Program-made: the position numbers and the translations under genes
Assembly: GCA_023055505.1 (NCBI GenBank)
Contig: JALIRH010000001.1
Location: 92,968,530-93,032,529 of the forward strand
Reading direction: 5' to 3'
Source of the DNA: Callipepla californica brunnescens
Taxonomy: Eukaryota; Chordata; Aves; Galliformes; Odontophoridae
Length of the DNA stretch: 64,000 nucleotides
Notes under the pieces: generated by a model
What the model was told of the DNA's origin: nothing
Database searches by the model: none
Seen by the model: only the letters and a program-made list of their open reading frames with translations
Shown here: positions 13,840 through 26,155 of the stretch, one piece after another
How positions within the stretch are numbered: position 1 is the first letter of the stretch
Layout of the letters: the number at the start of each line of letters is the position of its first letter

Positions 13840-14395
13840 CTTCTTGAACATTCCTTTTCTGATTGAGGTACCTGTAGAAGCCTTTCTTGTTTTCTTGGCA
13901 CATCTTCACAAGTTTAGTTCGTGCTTTCCTGACTCCATTCTTACACTCACTAGCAGCATCCCTATACTCTTCCCAGGATGCCTGTCCCTGCTTCTACTGC
14001 TTGTGCATTTTCTTCTTGCTTTTCAATTTGTCCAGCAGAACCCAGTCTCTTGCCTTCCTTTTCTGACTTCCCTGACCTGACTTCCTCAACCTGGCTTCTT
14101 CCACCTGGAGATGGAGAGCTCTTATGCACTGAGTTTCCTTAAGTATATGTCAGCTCTACGCGCAATCACTTGTCCTTAAAGACAGGTTGCCAGGTGGTTT
14201 TGATTACTAACTTCTTGAGGAGATGGAATTCCTAAAATTCAGTATCTTTACTACTGTCTGTCTGATATGCATTAGGAGTGCGAACTCTACCATTGCAGTC
14301 ACTAACAGTCCAGGCAGACTTCATTCCTCAAATCACCAATGAACTTACTTGTGTTGGTGGGCAACAGGTCCTGTGCTGTATTTCCCCCTAGTGGG
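13840..14395 (-). mobile_element. CR1 LINE internal fragment
   Basis: Minus-strand CR1 body sequence (ORF2 region between and within the endonuclease and linker), recognisable from blocks such as CTTGTGCATTTTCTTCTTGC at about 14000 and the ACAGGTCCTGTGCTGTATTT region at about 14365. Both ends are truncated and there are many stops. It is followed within about 20 bp by the 3' end of a second CR1. Confidence 0.7.
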
Positions 14396-14414
14396 CCTGT
14401 CTACTACTCAGCTT

Positions 14415-16470
14415 ATGATTCATAGAATCATAAAATCACCAAGGTTGGAAAAGACCTCTAAGATCATCCAGTGCAGCCTTTCCCCTATCACCAATATTTC
14501 CCACTAAATCACGTTTCTCATTAAAATATTTAAAAGTCTCTCAAACACCTCCAGGGATGGTGACTCCATCCCCTCCCTGGGCAGCCCATTCCAGTGCCTG
14601 ACCACTCTCTTGGAGATTTCCTGATGTCCACAGTTCCCCACATCCTCCTAATGACCATTCTTGTAGATGGGAGTCACATTGGCAAGCCTCCAATCCTCTG
14701 GGACCTCTCTGTTTCACCAGAAATGCAAGATGATGATGGAAAGTGACATGGCTATCATCTCTGCCAGTCCCCTCAGCACTCTCGGGTGGATCCCATCTGA
14801 CCACATGGACTTGTGGCAGTCCAGGTGGAATAGTAGGTTAATTCTGGTCCCCATCCCAGACCAGAGGGGCCTTACAAGAGCAGATAACTGGTCTGACTTT
14901 TAAAGACAGATGTAAAGAAGGCATTGAGAACTTCAGCCTTTTCCTTATCCTCAGTGGGCATATTTCCCATGACATGCAGTAAAGGATGAAGATTCTCCTT
15001 AGCTCTTCTCTTACTGTTAATATATTTTAAAAATGTTTTTTTTTGTTCTCTTTTACTACAGTTGTCAAGTTGAGTTCAAGCTGGGCTTTTTTCTTTCTCA
15101 TTTTCTCCCTGCACATCCTAACAACTTATTTTTGTTCTTCTCAAATTGCCTGTCCCTTCTTCCACAGGAAGAAGATTCTATTTTTTCTCCTGGAGCCTCA
15201 GGAAAGGCTCCCTGTTCATCCACACTGGTCTTCTTCCTTGCCAGCTCATCTTGTGGCATAGGGAGATAGACTGCTCCTGCACCTTTAAGACTTCCTTCTT
15301 GAAGAACAACCAGCCTTCCTGGACCCTTTTACCCTTCAGGTCTGAATCCCATGGGACTCTCCTTACCAGTGTTTTGAACAGTTCAAAGTCCACCCTCTGT
15401 AAGTCCAGTGTAGCTGCCTTCCCTCCTGACTTCAAGAATCAGCTTGCTGCCTTCCCTCCTGATTTTAAGAATCAGCTACAAAAATGAAGTTACCCTCGAT
15501 AAATTTCAAAAGCCTCCTTCATTGCCTACAGTTTGCTGGGTTATTTTTCCAGCAGATGTCAGATTGGTTGAAGTGTCCCAGAACTGTGAGAGTCTGTGAT
15601 CATGACACCTCCTGTAGCTGGAGGAAGAAAGCTTCAACAGGCTCCATTTGATTAGGCGGCCTGTAGCAGACACCAGCCTTGAGGTTTCCTTTATGCCTCA
15701 GTCTCTAACTGTTACCCGTAGGCTTTTGACTTGTTCACTGCCATTCTTCAGGGACAGATCTTTTCCCACTATTCCTTTTCTGATATAAAGGGAAATGCCT
15801 CCTCTCCTCCTTTCTAAATAACTCTTTCTGAATAACTAGTAGCTATTGACACCAACACTCCAGTCTCTGGAGTCATCAGGTTTCATGACAGCAACTGTGT
15901 CATGGTTTTCTGCTAGCATAGCAGTTTCCAACTCTTCCTGTTTGTTTCCCAGGCTGCATGTGTTGGTGTAAAGGCACTTCATCTGGGTAGCCAACTTTAT
16001 CACATTTTTGGAGGGTAACTCCTTAATTCCTTTGAAGTATTTCCCTTGAGTTTTCCTGTTGCCTTCTCCTGTTGATTCAGGGGCAGCTCCCTGGCTCATC
16101 ATCAGGAGATTTCAAGTGTGCTGCAGAGTTGCCAGCACATTTCAAGGCAGCAGGTTGAGCCTTCCCACTAGCACCCTATCCCTTTAACATAGCTGTACCA
16201 TCCTAAAACTTATCACTGGCAGGCTCACTATCACCTTCCCTCCCCCTTTAAACCTAATTTAAAACTCTGGAAACTTGTTTAAAGCTTTTTTCTGTCACTT
16301 AATAGTACATCCCCTCCCTCACTAAATCTAGTTTAAAGCTCCAGTGATGAGCCCAGACAGCTTTCTGCTTAGTGTATTCTTACTCCTCCTGGTCAGCTGT
16401 GTTCCATCTAGCATCAGCATGCCCAGACTTTTGAAGGTTTGTCCTAAGAACCCAATGTCCTGAGTGTCCA
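14415..16470 (-). mobile_element. CR1 LINE, internally deleted, about 2 kb
   Basis: Reading from the plus strand, the element starts with the CR1 3' terminal repeat (CATAGAATCATAAAATCACC) and 3' UTR to about 14640. It then jumps to the start of the reverse-transcriptase region (14640-14900), the linker (14900-15480) and endonuclease sequence (15500-16102) up to 5' material near 16460. A minus-strand frame at 16102-15836 contains QMKCLYTNTCSLGNKQEEL, typical of the CR1 endonuclease N terminus. Another at 15435-15178 matches the endonuclease-RT linker. Most of the RT is deleted, so the copy is dead. Confidence 0.88.
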
Positions 16471-18463
16471 TGTAGCCATTAATTCAATCCCAGATCTCAT
16501 GTATGTTAAGGGAGATAGACTGATCTCATACACGCATTTAATAATAATAACTATTATGTTCATATATTCATTCATAATAATACTTTGTGGTCTGAGACAG
16601 ATGTGATAGAAGGCTAGCTAAAAATGAATGAGATTCTTAATTAATAAACCAAACAAAAATGTACAGACAAAAGCATTAAAAAATTGGTGAAGGAATATTT
16701 AGGCCACTGCTTTTACTGAACAATCTTATCTTTTAACTACTGCTTTTACTGAGAAAGCAGTAGTGTGAAGCAGAAATATTAGTTCTTTTAATTGTAGGTA
16801 AGATATATAATTTTCCTGGAACCATGTGGTAAGTGAAAGGTGTCATCAAAATCTGGAGTTAATAGACCATAAATAATAGGTTGTAATACTAAAAATAATG
16901 AAAAAAACTTTATGAGATTCCATATACTTTGAACATTTTTTATGCTTTTTAAATATTCAGGACAGAAGCTTGCTATTCATGTTCCATAAGTAATACATAA
17001 AATTTTGGTATAAAGCTTGTTAATGCTCAGGAAGATTATGACTCAGTTCAACCTACTATTATATAAGTACCTCAGCCACCTAATTATCCAATGATATGAC
17101 TAATCCTTTATGCTTATTCTCATGGAAAAATGTATCATACGTGTTGATATGGCATTCAGAGTATACAGAGTCAAAATAATTTTATTCAAAGGACTTAAGT
17201 GATGATTTTAGCACTTACCCAGCACTTACTGAATAAATGTGAGTAATCCTGGTGAAATGACTGATCCAATCATCACTTTTAAAAGAAGAATAGATCACCT
17301 TAAACCCAGATGAAATGTAGAACAAAATTCAGCTGAACTATAATACAAGCTGACGTTTAAGTCAAGTTAATGAGACAGATTCAATTTTAAAACTTCCATA
17401 CTTTTCTTTCAACCATTCTAAAACAGTAATAATACAAAAATACTTGAAAAGCCAGAAGTAAACTGAAACATATATACATATAACATTTAATATCATATTT
17501 ATATTATATATTATAATCATGTATAATTGCATATAAAATATTCCATGTATTATTTATTTTGTAACATTAAGATACTTTTTAAAATAAAAATTATATAAAA
17601 ATATATATATAAAAAAAGCAGCTAGACTATGACTTAAATGCCAGAACCATTTTTCTCTTTTTTTTCAGTTTTGATTTTAGTTACAAATTTCTCTACTTCT
17701 ATTATAGAACATTAGTAATACTAATCAATTATCTACGTAGATATCACAGGAATCTATTCATTCTAATCAGCAACTCCCCTGTATTTTACTATACTTATAT
17801 AATTATACTATATTCATCTCAACTGAATAGAATTGGAAGCACAAAAATAGGTACAATTTCTGTCTCTCTGATAGAGCAAGAATGTTCTCTAATATTCTTA
17901 ATAACATTTTTATTACTATATAGCACTGTGGGATGTTTTCTTTTTAAGACAGAAAACTTTAGCCATCTTTGAAAGACTAATCACTGTATTTCAAAGAAAT
18001 TTTTTGCTGTTTTCCTCAGGGTTTTCTTCAATCTTCCACACAAAACTACTATAATTTTTGTTTATGTTTTGCGTAGTGTAGCCCTTTTGCTCAAAATAAA
18101 ATCAAGCACAGTTTTGGTGCTGAAACTACATTGTACCTACCTGTCAGAGAGTTTAGAATGGGTAGTGCCAATTGAAGAGATTAAAAGAGAACTGTGAGAT
18201 AAATTGCCAAACTAATCACACCTTTTATATGCCCATATCTGCTCTCCACAGAGCACAAAAGAAAACAGATGGCTATTCAGATTGAGGTGCCATATAATAA
18301 TAAACAGAATTGCCAGTATAAAATAGAAAGAAAAAAAGCCAAACATCTTACACAGCTCTGAGGTCTACTTATATGGCTGTTCTGTAATGGAGGTGTGGAT
18401 ACTCTAGAAATTTGTTTTTATCTTCAACATGTGAAATGCTTTGAGAGGGCTTCCCCTTATTAA
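16471..18463. other. Intergenic, very AT-rich
   Basis: No gene. The 17440-17620 part is extremely AT-rich with repeated ATATA/TATAA blocks. Nothing else is recognised. Confidence 0.6.
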
Positions 18464-18468
18464 ATGCC
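18464..18468. repeat. Target site duplication, left copy (ATGCC)
   Basis: Exact 5-bp direct repeat with 19345-19349, immediately outside the LTR termini. Confidence 0.8.
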
Positions 18469-19344
18469 TGTCACGCTCCAATATAAAGGAGGGAGACAAG
18501 GTTCTTAGATTATGTGTATACCTGGCGTGAGATTAAGAAACAACAGTTCAAATGTTGGTCCGACCAGTTTATTACCAATACTGACCAGGGAGATGGGGAA
18601 GGGGAAGGCGGACACTGCTACCAATAAGGGTGATGGGGAAGGGAAGGCAAGAAATTAGGAAAGATAGGAAAGAAGCAAGGGTTTGTACAACGCAGGCAAA
18701 GTCACCAGCCAGGATCCTAGGGGCAGTCCGGTTGCAAGCGGCTCCAACAGTGCGAGGCAGTAGAGCAGGGGTGGAAGAAGCGGGGAGAACAGCAGCAGCG
18801 ATGAGCAACCATGAGCAGCAAGCAGTTGTCCTGGAGAAACGGCACTGGGTCAGCACCGGAGAAGCAGCAAACAGTGATCAGCTCGTGAGGGTTCAGATGG
18901 CAGAACACCTCAAAGGAGTGGCGAGGTCCAGGAGAAAGCAGCATGTCTCAGGCAGCAGGCCCAGGAGGGAGTTCAGCAGCAGGGAATCAGCTCATGAGGT
19001 TTCCGATGGAAGAACGCCAACCAACAAACAACTCTAACGTCTCATGGTAGTCAATCCCTCTTTTATCCTTCATTTCTCTTGCCTACGTAACAAATCCCGT
19101 GCTAGTGTGTCAGGCAAGCGTCTCCTGAGATGGCTATCTCCCCACAGAGATGAGTACCACACAAAAGAGTGTTAAACAGACACTGAGCTGCAGCTTATCT
19201 CTCTTTAGTTGCTCCAGAACATGCCCATCTGCTTGTCCCTTCGACAAAGGATTTCACAACCCTTGCCCAGGACTTGCTTGGACATGTTTGGACATGTTCA
19301 TCAGCAAACTTTGAGGCAATGCTATAAAATAATAGTCTCTTTCA
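18469..19344 (-). mobile_element. Solo LTR of an avian ERV (876 bp)
   Basis: Bounded on the plus strand by TGTCACGC and CTTTCA, so TG...CA termini. It is flanked by the 5-bp duplication ATGCC at 18464-18468 and 19345-19349. On the minus strand it carries a TATA-like GGATAAAAGAGGG near 19058 and a polyadenylation signal AATAAA at 18573-18568 followed by U5-like sequence, which sets the orientation. There is no internal retroviral sequence on either side, so it is a solo LTR formed by recombination. The interior is GC-richer than the flanks and contains spurious open frames. LTR family name not assigned. Confidence 0.85.
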
Positions 19345-19349
19345 ATGCC
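19345..19349. repeat. Target site duplication, right copy (ATGCC)
   Basis: Partner of 18464-18468. Confidence 0.8.
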
Positions 19350-20837
19350 TAAGGAATTGCCTTGTGACTCTGAATCAAGTAGATCAAATCAAATTTCCTT
19401 ATACTTCTATGTTTACTCCTTTAACATACCCTTGAATACTTTATTTTCCAATGAGTTGTTCAGAGGACCTGTGGTCAATCTGCCAGCTTGTGTATCCAGC
19501 CTCAGTTACGTAAGATCATCTCAGATAATGCTGAAGGTGTATGTTTATACAATTGAATCTAATCGCTAAAGCCTCCTCTGTATATTTTTCAAAAAGAATT
19601 TATCAGTTAGAGTTACCTTTCCTCTTTTGGTTTTGTTGGTGGAAAGAAGAGGCTGTTTTAGAGCCTGACTCATTTCATCCCACGATAGATAATCTACCAT
19701 CAAATGAATTCTGCCCTTTAAAAATGTGTTTCTTTCCACTGACTATAAAAGAACATGAGTAACTGTGCCATACTGGCATTGTGGCTTCTTAAAAATGTAG
19801 AGGAGAATCTCTCAATAAATGTTTTATTGAATCTGGCTTTTCAGTCTGCTTATGTTTCAAAAGTAATTTTTAACATTAATATATAATAAGAAACATGGAG
19901 CCAGATTTGAAAATCTTTTTTAAAAACTGAAGTTAAATATATTTAAATGCCAAAAAATATAGTTGATATGATTTTTTTTTCTGATTTTCTGTGCAGAATC
20001 AGGTTTTGCATTTTCTGAAAGCTGAACATATATGACTTTTCATGGTCTGTCAGCACTATAGTACAGAAACTAACAAATACTGACATTCAAATTAGACCAT
20101 CTGGCAAATCCAAGTTAGATGCATGATTAAATATTTTGAATTACATGCAGCGTTTCTAACTTAGACCCTTCAACTAGGTGACTAAAATTAGATGGCAGGA
20201 ATCCATCAACAATGGATAGAACAAAATTCTATTAAGAAAATAACTGCATTCTACAACTAAAAGGAAACAAAACCTTGAAAATGAAATGTACACTTTAAGT
20301 AGTGCAAAAAGTCCAAGTTTTACATTGAGAATACTTATCTTTAAATATTACTTACTTAATAATTCATAAAAAGAATCAGATATGGTCCAAACTTGAATTC
20401 CTGTAGTGTGCTTTCAATGGTTCCTAGAGATTGTATTGAATTTATCTTTTTCAGTGTAATGATGTTTTTTGATTCTTTCATATTTATGTCCAGCTAGATA
20501 TAAAGAAAAGTCACCATTTTGTCTGCTGTAATTAATTCTGGTAAAACCTTTCACTCTTTCGCACTAAAAATGTATAGTTCTTAAAGATAAGTTCTAGTTT
20601 TCATATATTTACTTCCTGTACAGATATAATTAAATTATTTACTCTTATTAAATGAAAATAACTATTTGCACTTTTATATCAAACTGTTGTAGAGTTTCAG
20701 TGTTTTTGAAATCTCCCCAGTGTACCCACAGACAATACTTCAAATGTTTCTTCTTCCTCTTCTCAACAGAGTAAATAAATAACTTAAAATATGTGAGGCT
20801 TCTTTACACTCATTTTTACAGTGCAGAATAATATAAC
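19350..20837. other. Intergenic, no gene recognised
   Basis: AT-rich. Short open frames only, no domain or known repeat seen. Confidence 0.55.
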
Positions 20838-21165
20838 CATAGAATCCCAGAATCCTAGAATGGTTTGGCCTGGAACAACCATCACATTCCAACCCCCTAC
20901 TATTGACAAGGTTTCCAGCCACTAGATCAGGATGCCTAGAGCCCCATCCCACCCTCGCCTTAGGAGTCAAGGGATGGTGCATCCTTATCTTCTCTATCCT
21001 GTTTTATTGTCTCACCTTCCTCTGAATAAATAATTTCTTCCTAATATCTAAATCTCTTCTTTTAATTTAAAATAGTTCCTCCTGGTCTTATTGCTACCAA
21101 ACCATGGAAATGTCAATTTCCACATTGTTTATAACCTCCCTTTAAATACTGAAAGGCCATAATGT
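20838..21165 (-). mobile_element. CR1 3' end fragment
   Basis: Starts with ATAGAATCCCAGAATCCTAG (CR1 terminal repeat, reverse complement) and the TGG...CATTCCAACCCC block. It continues with the 3' UTR and the tail of ORF2 (CTGAATAAATAATTTCTTCC, TTCCTCCTGGTCTTATTGC) on the minus strand. 5'-truncated and diverged. Confidence 0.85.
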
Positions 21166-22139
21166 AACAGTAATGATGTCTGACTTTGATCAACTATAAT
21201 TATTCACTATTGTTCTTTAGTGATTATATAGTTATTACCATTTAAAAAGACAGTCATTTGTATTCTATAAGACTGATGTAAAACAGGTCTTTATATAGTG
21301 TTAAAACAGAAAACTCAGTTGGCTTATTTTCACCTGTGAAAATTACTTTTTCCTTTCTTAATCTACAGAAAGAAAACATCAGTTTAGACATTTACAAAAA
21401 TATCTTTCAAGGATCTCTTTTCAAAACACAGAATATACTAATTGCTTTATTCACTTCTCTTGCAAGGACTGAACATTTGGAGGGAATAAACAATTACATC
21501 CTATTTATACAAGTGGTGGAAAAGTGTTTTAGAGTGGTAGCTGAGTGGTAGCTTCAAATTGAATAGTTAGTGAGTGATTCACACATAAATGCTCTGCAAA
21601 ATCACTTTTTTTTTTTTGTCATATTTAATGTAAAGTAAAACCAGAAGAAATTACTCAGATTATATTGTTGCAAACAAATTAGAGTACTTCAATATTTTAA
21701 TAACATGAATTTAAAATATTAAAAGAAACCTCTCTTCCCACTGCGTACAGAATTTATCCAGTAAATTTGTTAAAAACAAAAAATTAGCACTAAATGCACA
21801 GTGCGTCTTGACCACTCTGAGCTGCTTTACCAATGAAATGTAGCTGTAGCTGTTTAGACATTATGTTCCTAGTCAACTTTCTCTGAGCTCTTGTCATGCT
21901 GCTGTGAAGTAATGAGGAGCACAGAGCTGAACCAGAATTTTAAAATAAGGTTAAAAGCCAATGACACCCTTTTAACTCTGAATTGAAACTGCTACTTTCA
22001 GTTAGTGTCTTGTTTTGGTGTTTACATATGGAATATCTTAATGAAGAAAATAAAAAGAAAGAAAAACTGCATCAAAATATAAAACTAGGCAGTAATTTCC
22101 AACAGTTTTTATTTTATTTATTTATTTATTTATTACATT
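21166..22139. other. Intergenic, no gene recognised
   Basis: AT-rich, with an (ATTT)n run at about 22112-22133. No coding evidence. Confidence 0.55.
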
Positions 22140-22340
22140 ACAGGATATGGTGACAGTATCAAGTGCCTTACTGAAATCCATACAGATTACCTCTGCTAGC
22201 TTGCCTTTATCCACCAAGCAGTTGATCAGATTACTAAGGCAGAACTTGATGAACCACCACTGACTATGTCTGAAAATAGCTTTGTTCTTTAATGGTCTAT
22301 GCTGAATTGTAGTTGTTCTTTCTTAATCTTCCCTTTCTGA
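22140..22340 (-). mobile_element. CR1 internal fragment (RT region)
   Basis: Diverged minus-strand CR1 reverse-transcriptase sequence, recognisable from AGTGCCTTACTGAAATCCAT and the following TTACCTCTGCTAGC and AGCAGTTGATCAGAT blocks. Truncated at both ends. Confidence 0.6.
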
Positions 22341-22436
22341 CAGTGTATCAAATGATTACTACATACTTATCACAAAAATAAAAGCAAACCAAGAACAAAA
22401 TAAGGTAACTTTACAACCTATCCAACAGGTGTCAAT

Positions 22437-22575
22437 ATAGAATAGAATAGAATGGAATGGAATGGAATGGAATGGAATGGAATGGAATGGAATAGAATAG
22501 AATAGAATAGAATAGAATAGAATAGAATAGAATAGAACAGAACAGAACAGAACAGAACAGAACAGAACAGAACAA
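22437..22575. repeat. (GAATR)n / (GAACA)n pentanucleotide repeat
   Basis: Three successive pentamer phases: GAATG, then GAATA, then GAACA, about 27 units. The ordered block structure suggests expansion of point-mutant units. It generates a spurious Phe/Ser/Ile-rich minus-strand frame. Confidence 0.97.
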
Positions 22576-22784
22576 ACAACTCTGTGTAGGTAAGGAAATG
22601 CTTCCCAAATTACATTTTTTCATTTGTTAAAATTAATTCTACATGTTGTTCCAAAGACTTGGTTAATTCCTCAAATAAAACCATAAGTTGGACAATGGCA
22701 TTTAGTTTTCAACATATAGTCACCACCATTAGATCTGCAATTTCACCAGCAATGAGCAAATGCCTGCAATGCTGATTTCATAAA

Positions 22785-23075
22785 ACCCTGCAAGGCCATT
22801 TGAAATGTGGCTTGTTTTCCATATTGCTGTCACCATTCCTTAAATGCATTACCCACTGACTTACTGAGCTCCCATCTCTGTTTAGTTTCCATAAATGTTC
22901 AGCGAGCACCCATGTCAGTGGGTGCAATTTTTTTTCTGCATGAAGGAATTCAGCAACACACCTTCCTTCATATGCACTTTGATATCTGACACCATTTTGT
23001 CAGACTACTCCTCTGCTGCTGTCTCTCACACAGGGTCATGGTTTTATGATATTTTTTTTTATTATCAGTATTCCA
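22785..23075 (-). mobile_element. Mariner (Galluhop-type) fragment
   Basis: The reverse complement matches the 5' half of the larger mariner at 33569 over at least 130 bp. For example GTGCATATGAAG, CTGAATTCCT, AAATTGCACCCACTGACAT and TGGTGTCAGAT line up with positions 33720-33840. It lacks both terminal inverted repeats and the C-terminal half of the transposase. Dead. Confidence 0.8.
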
Positions 23076-23458
23076 CATCATAACATTGTACAGTGTACTG
23101 GGAGTTAAAGAGTTAATCCTCCAGTACTGTGGAAGGTTGTTCTTTCTGGGTATACTTGTCACAGAAGTGAAGAGCTATCTAGCCCAAAGGAGTTTGTGTT
23201 ACTTTGTGTTTTTCAGTTTTCCAGTCAGAGGGAAAGATAGAACTGTTGGTAAGTCACAAGATCCCTCTCTTTCCCCTTTTGGATCATCCCAGCAGCGTGT
23301 GCTCCCTAGCTGTCCCACCTTCAGAATTAGTGCAAAGCCTTCTGTTTTTGAACACTCTCTTATTTTATTTGATTTATTAGCTTCAATTTCAGTTATATTG
23401 TATTATGTTGTGTTATTTTGCATTCCAGTATCTTATTTAGTAAATTAGCTTTCCTCCT

Positions 23459-23463
23459 TAGAT
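23459..23463. repeat. Target site duplication, left copy (TAGAT)
   Basis: Direct repeat with 23811-23815 immediately outside the 347-bp LTR. Confidence 0.7.
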
Positions 23464-23810
23464 TGTTGTGGAGGATTATGTGGAAAGTTATATAAATGAA
23501 GGTGGAGGACTACATTAGAATAAGTGACCTTGAACTAGAAAACAAGATCTGATGAAGGTCAAGAGACTTGTTTTGCAATTGTCTAGATGATTGACAGAGG
23601 TGACCATGAAGGGCTGAAGAAGAGTAGGATCAATGAGAAGGAACAAGAAAGAGTGAAGCAATGAATGAAAAGTAGCCACTTGGCTGATGTGGACCAATCC
23701 AAAGTTGTTTATAACAAGAGTTGTCCATAAATACTGTTCATGTTTGGAATAAAGTGGCCTCGTCTTATGACTCTTACAGAGTCGTTGCAAAGTCTTTTGT
23801 GTTCCTCCCA
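23464..23810 (+). mobile_element. Short solo LTR of an avian ERV (347 bp)
   Basis: Begins TGTTGTGG and ends CCTCCCA, flanked by the exact 5-bp duplication TAGAT at 23459-23463 and 23811-23815. It carries TATA-like CATAAATAC at about 23726 and AATAAA at 23748-23753, in the right order for a plus-strand LTR with a short R region. No internal retroviral sequence nearby, hence a solo LTR. The small size is like that of simple avian retroviral LTRs, but the family is not assigned. Confidence 0.75.
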
Positions 23811-23815
23811 TAGAT
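23811..23815. repeat. Target site duplication, right copy (TAGAT)
   Basis: Partner of 23459-23463. Confidence 0.7.
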
Positions 23816-25903
23816 CATTGATGCTATTTTGTTTTTAAGACCATCTACCTGACTTTTTCCTTTTTCCCTTGCCCTTTCCCAGGGCACGGGTCCCTATTCC
23901 ACATTCATCATGGAACAGGAACTGTCCCGTAAACTATTGAAATGCAGCAAGAAAATGCAATGCAGTATTGACAAGAAAGTTCAGCTTCTACTGCCTTTGA
24001 CATTGTGAGCCATCACAATGAAACAGAAAGCAGTAGTTTCAGATCAGCCCTTGTATTTTCTGCGTTGTATTCATGGCAACTATATTGATTAATCCCAGCT
24101 ACTGGAAAAAAATTCTATATTCTTCTGTAGAATATATATATAAACACTTTTTTATGTAACACCTATTCTTTTGAAAACAATGAGTCATGCTCTATGAAAG
24201 TTTAAATTTTTCACTATGCCATAAAAATGTCTCAAGCCAGACTACAGAGACATCATTTGAGATGTAATTTAAATGTCCATCACATGATGGTATTGTGACA
24301 GCAGCACCTAAGCACAGTGGCATAAAGGATGCATCAACAGAACTACCAAAAAGAAAATAAAAACTTTATTTAAAGTCTTCTTGGTTATTATACACATTTT
24401 AAAATATTTCCTTATATTTGAGGTAGCCAAATAAATTTGCAACTATTCATGAAAAATGTAGTCTTAATGTAGTTTAAAGTATTCCAAACATTTTCTTTTC
24501 TTTAATAATTCCATATTTTTAGCAATCTTTATGCACATTAGTGTCCAGATATATGGATTAAAAAAACATGTATATATTTTAAAGTAGTACTTGAATGTAT
24601 GAAAAAAAAAACAGAAATGGCACACTATTTTTTTGATTCTATGAATAGGGGCATGTGTTTATGCTCATGTGTATGGTGTACATATGTGGGAGAAAAATGG
24701 AGAGGAGTTACATCACCAGGGGTATTTTTCTTCTCCAGTCTCCATAGTGACTGGCAGCTACTTATTTCAACAGACAGAAGGGATCACTAATATTCACAAA
24801 TGTAACACTTTGCACACAAAACAAAGGCATTTTAACATGTGTATGACAGTGCAGACAATACCTAGAGATAATCATTCGTTGAGAATAGAATACTTCAATA
24901 TAAGGAATCCAGAACAAGAATAGATCTATTACTGATTTTTATATACATTAATTTTACACATCAAAAATAATTTCTATCACAGTAGCCACTAAGTGAGAGA
25001 CACAGCATGACTGACACAAGTATTTTCCTGCCTTGAAAAAAAAAAATTCTTTTGTTCATTTGATTTTTTAGTGAATATTTTTTTTATTTATTTTAATATT
25101 TTTGCTTGTGTTACTTGGAGTGATTCAAAGGTATCACACTCTGAAAGTCTCAAAAAATGATGTATTTGTTAACATTCAGTATCTACTCACTGTTCTGGGA
25201 TTTGAAGAATAGCCATAGCAATTGAAAGAAGGAAACCTTGCTATCATTCTCCTAAAAGAAATTGAAGACCACTTTAAGTCTTTAGTTTAAGGTTAAAACT
25301 TCAGGTTTCATTAAGAAAATAGTTTAATTTGCAGTACAGAGCAGCTCAGTACAATCTTTTCTGCTTAATAGAGTAGAATTACTAACATAGTTTTGAATCA
25401 AGAAGGAAGTCAACTCATGCAGTAAGGTTGGACCATCTTTACACTGAATAGTGAATAACCTCATGATGGTTTCAGTTTCAGTTCTGATCTGTGACTCTAA
25501 GCAACCTATGCTGATCAAAATAAGTTATTTATCTTGGAATCAATAAAAACAAAAAATACATTTTTCACTTAAAATGAAATATCATAAAAATTATCATTTG
25601 CAATCAGAAAAAAAACCTACAGCCTATGGTACATAACTATTAATCTTTTCAAATGTAGTAAGAATCCTCTTGCCACTCTTTCTTCAGAACAATGTTATTT
25701 GTATCTGTACGTTGCCTACACTGAAACTATTTACTATGAAAACCCCCAATGAAATATGGGTATGGTAATGTTAATGAAATCAATTTTTCTTTTCTTCAGC
25801 AATGATTGACTTATCAAGAGACAGTAACAATGTTTTAGAACATATAGGCAAAAAGCATATTGTTATATACATGTAAGAGAAGAATACATTATTGTTGCAC
25901 TTC
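23816..25903. other. Intergenic, no gene recognised
   Basis: AT-rich. No coding sequence, RNA gene or known repeat recognised. Confidence 0.55.
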
Positions 25904-26155
25904 TAGAATCATAGAATCATTAAGGCTGAAAAAGACCTCTAAGACTATCTAGTCCAACTGTCAACCCATTCCCATCATGCTTACTAACCACATCCCTTAG
26001 TGCCCAATCCACCTTTTTCTTGAAAACCTCCAGGGAAAGTGACTCCACCATTGACTGGGGCAGCCTGTTCCAATATCTCACCATTCGTACTGAGAAGAAA
26101 TTTATCTCAATATCCAACCTGAACTTCTCCTGGCACAACTTAAGGCCATTAATTA
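25904..26155 (-). mobile_element. CR1 3' end fragment
   Basis: Clear CR1 3' end in reverse: AGAATCATAGAATCATTAAG, then AAAAAGACCTCTAAGA, CCCATTCCCATCATGC, CTCCAGGGAAAGTGACTCC and the ORF2 tail. The minus-strand frame at 26138-25920 includes RYWNRLPQSMVESLSLEVFK, the typical end of CR1 ORF2. Well preserved, 5'-truncated. Confidence 0.93.

Noticed and set aside
18630..19037. 135-codon plus-strand frame
   Set aside because: Lies wholly within the solo LTR, antisense to its orientation, with no recognisable protein.
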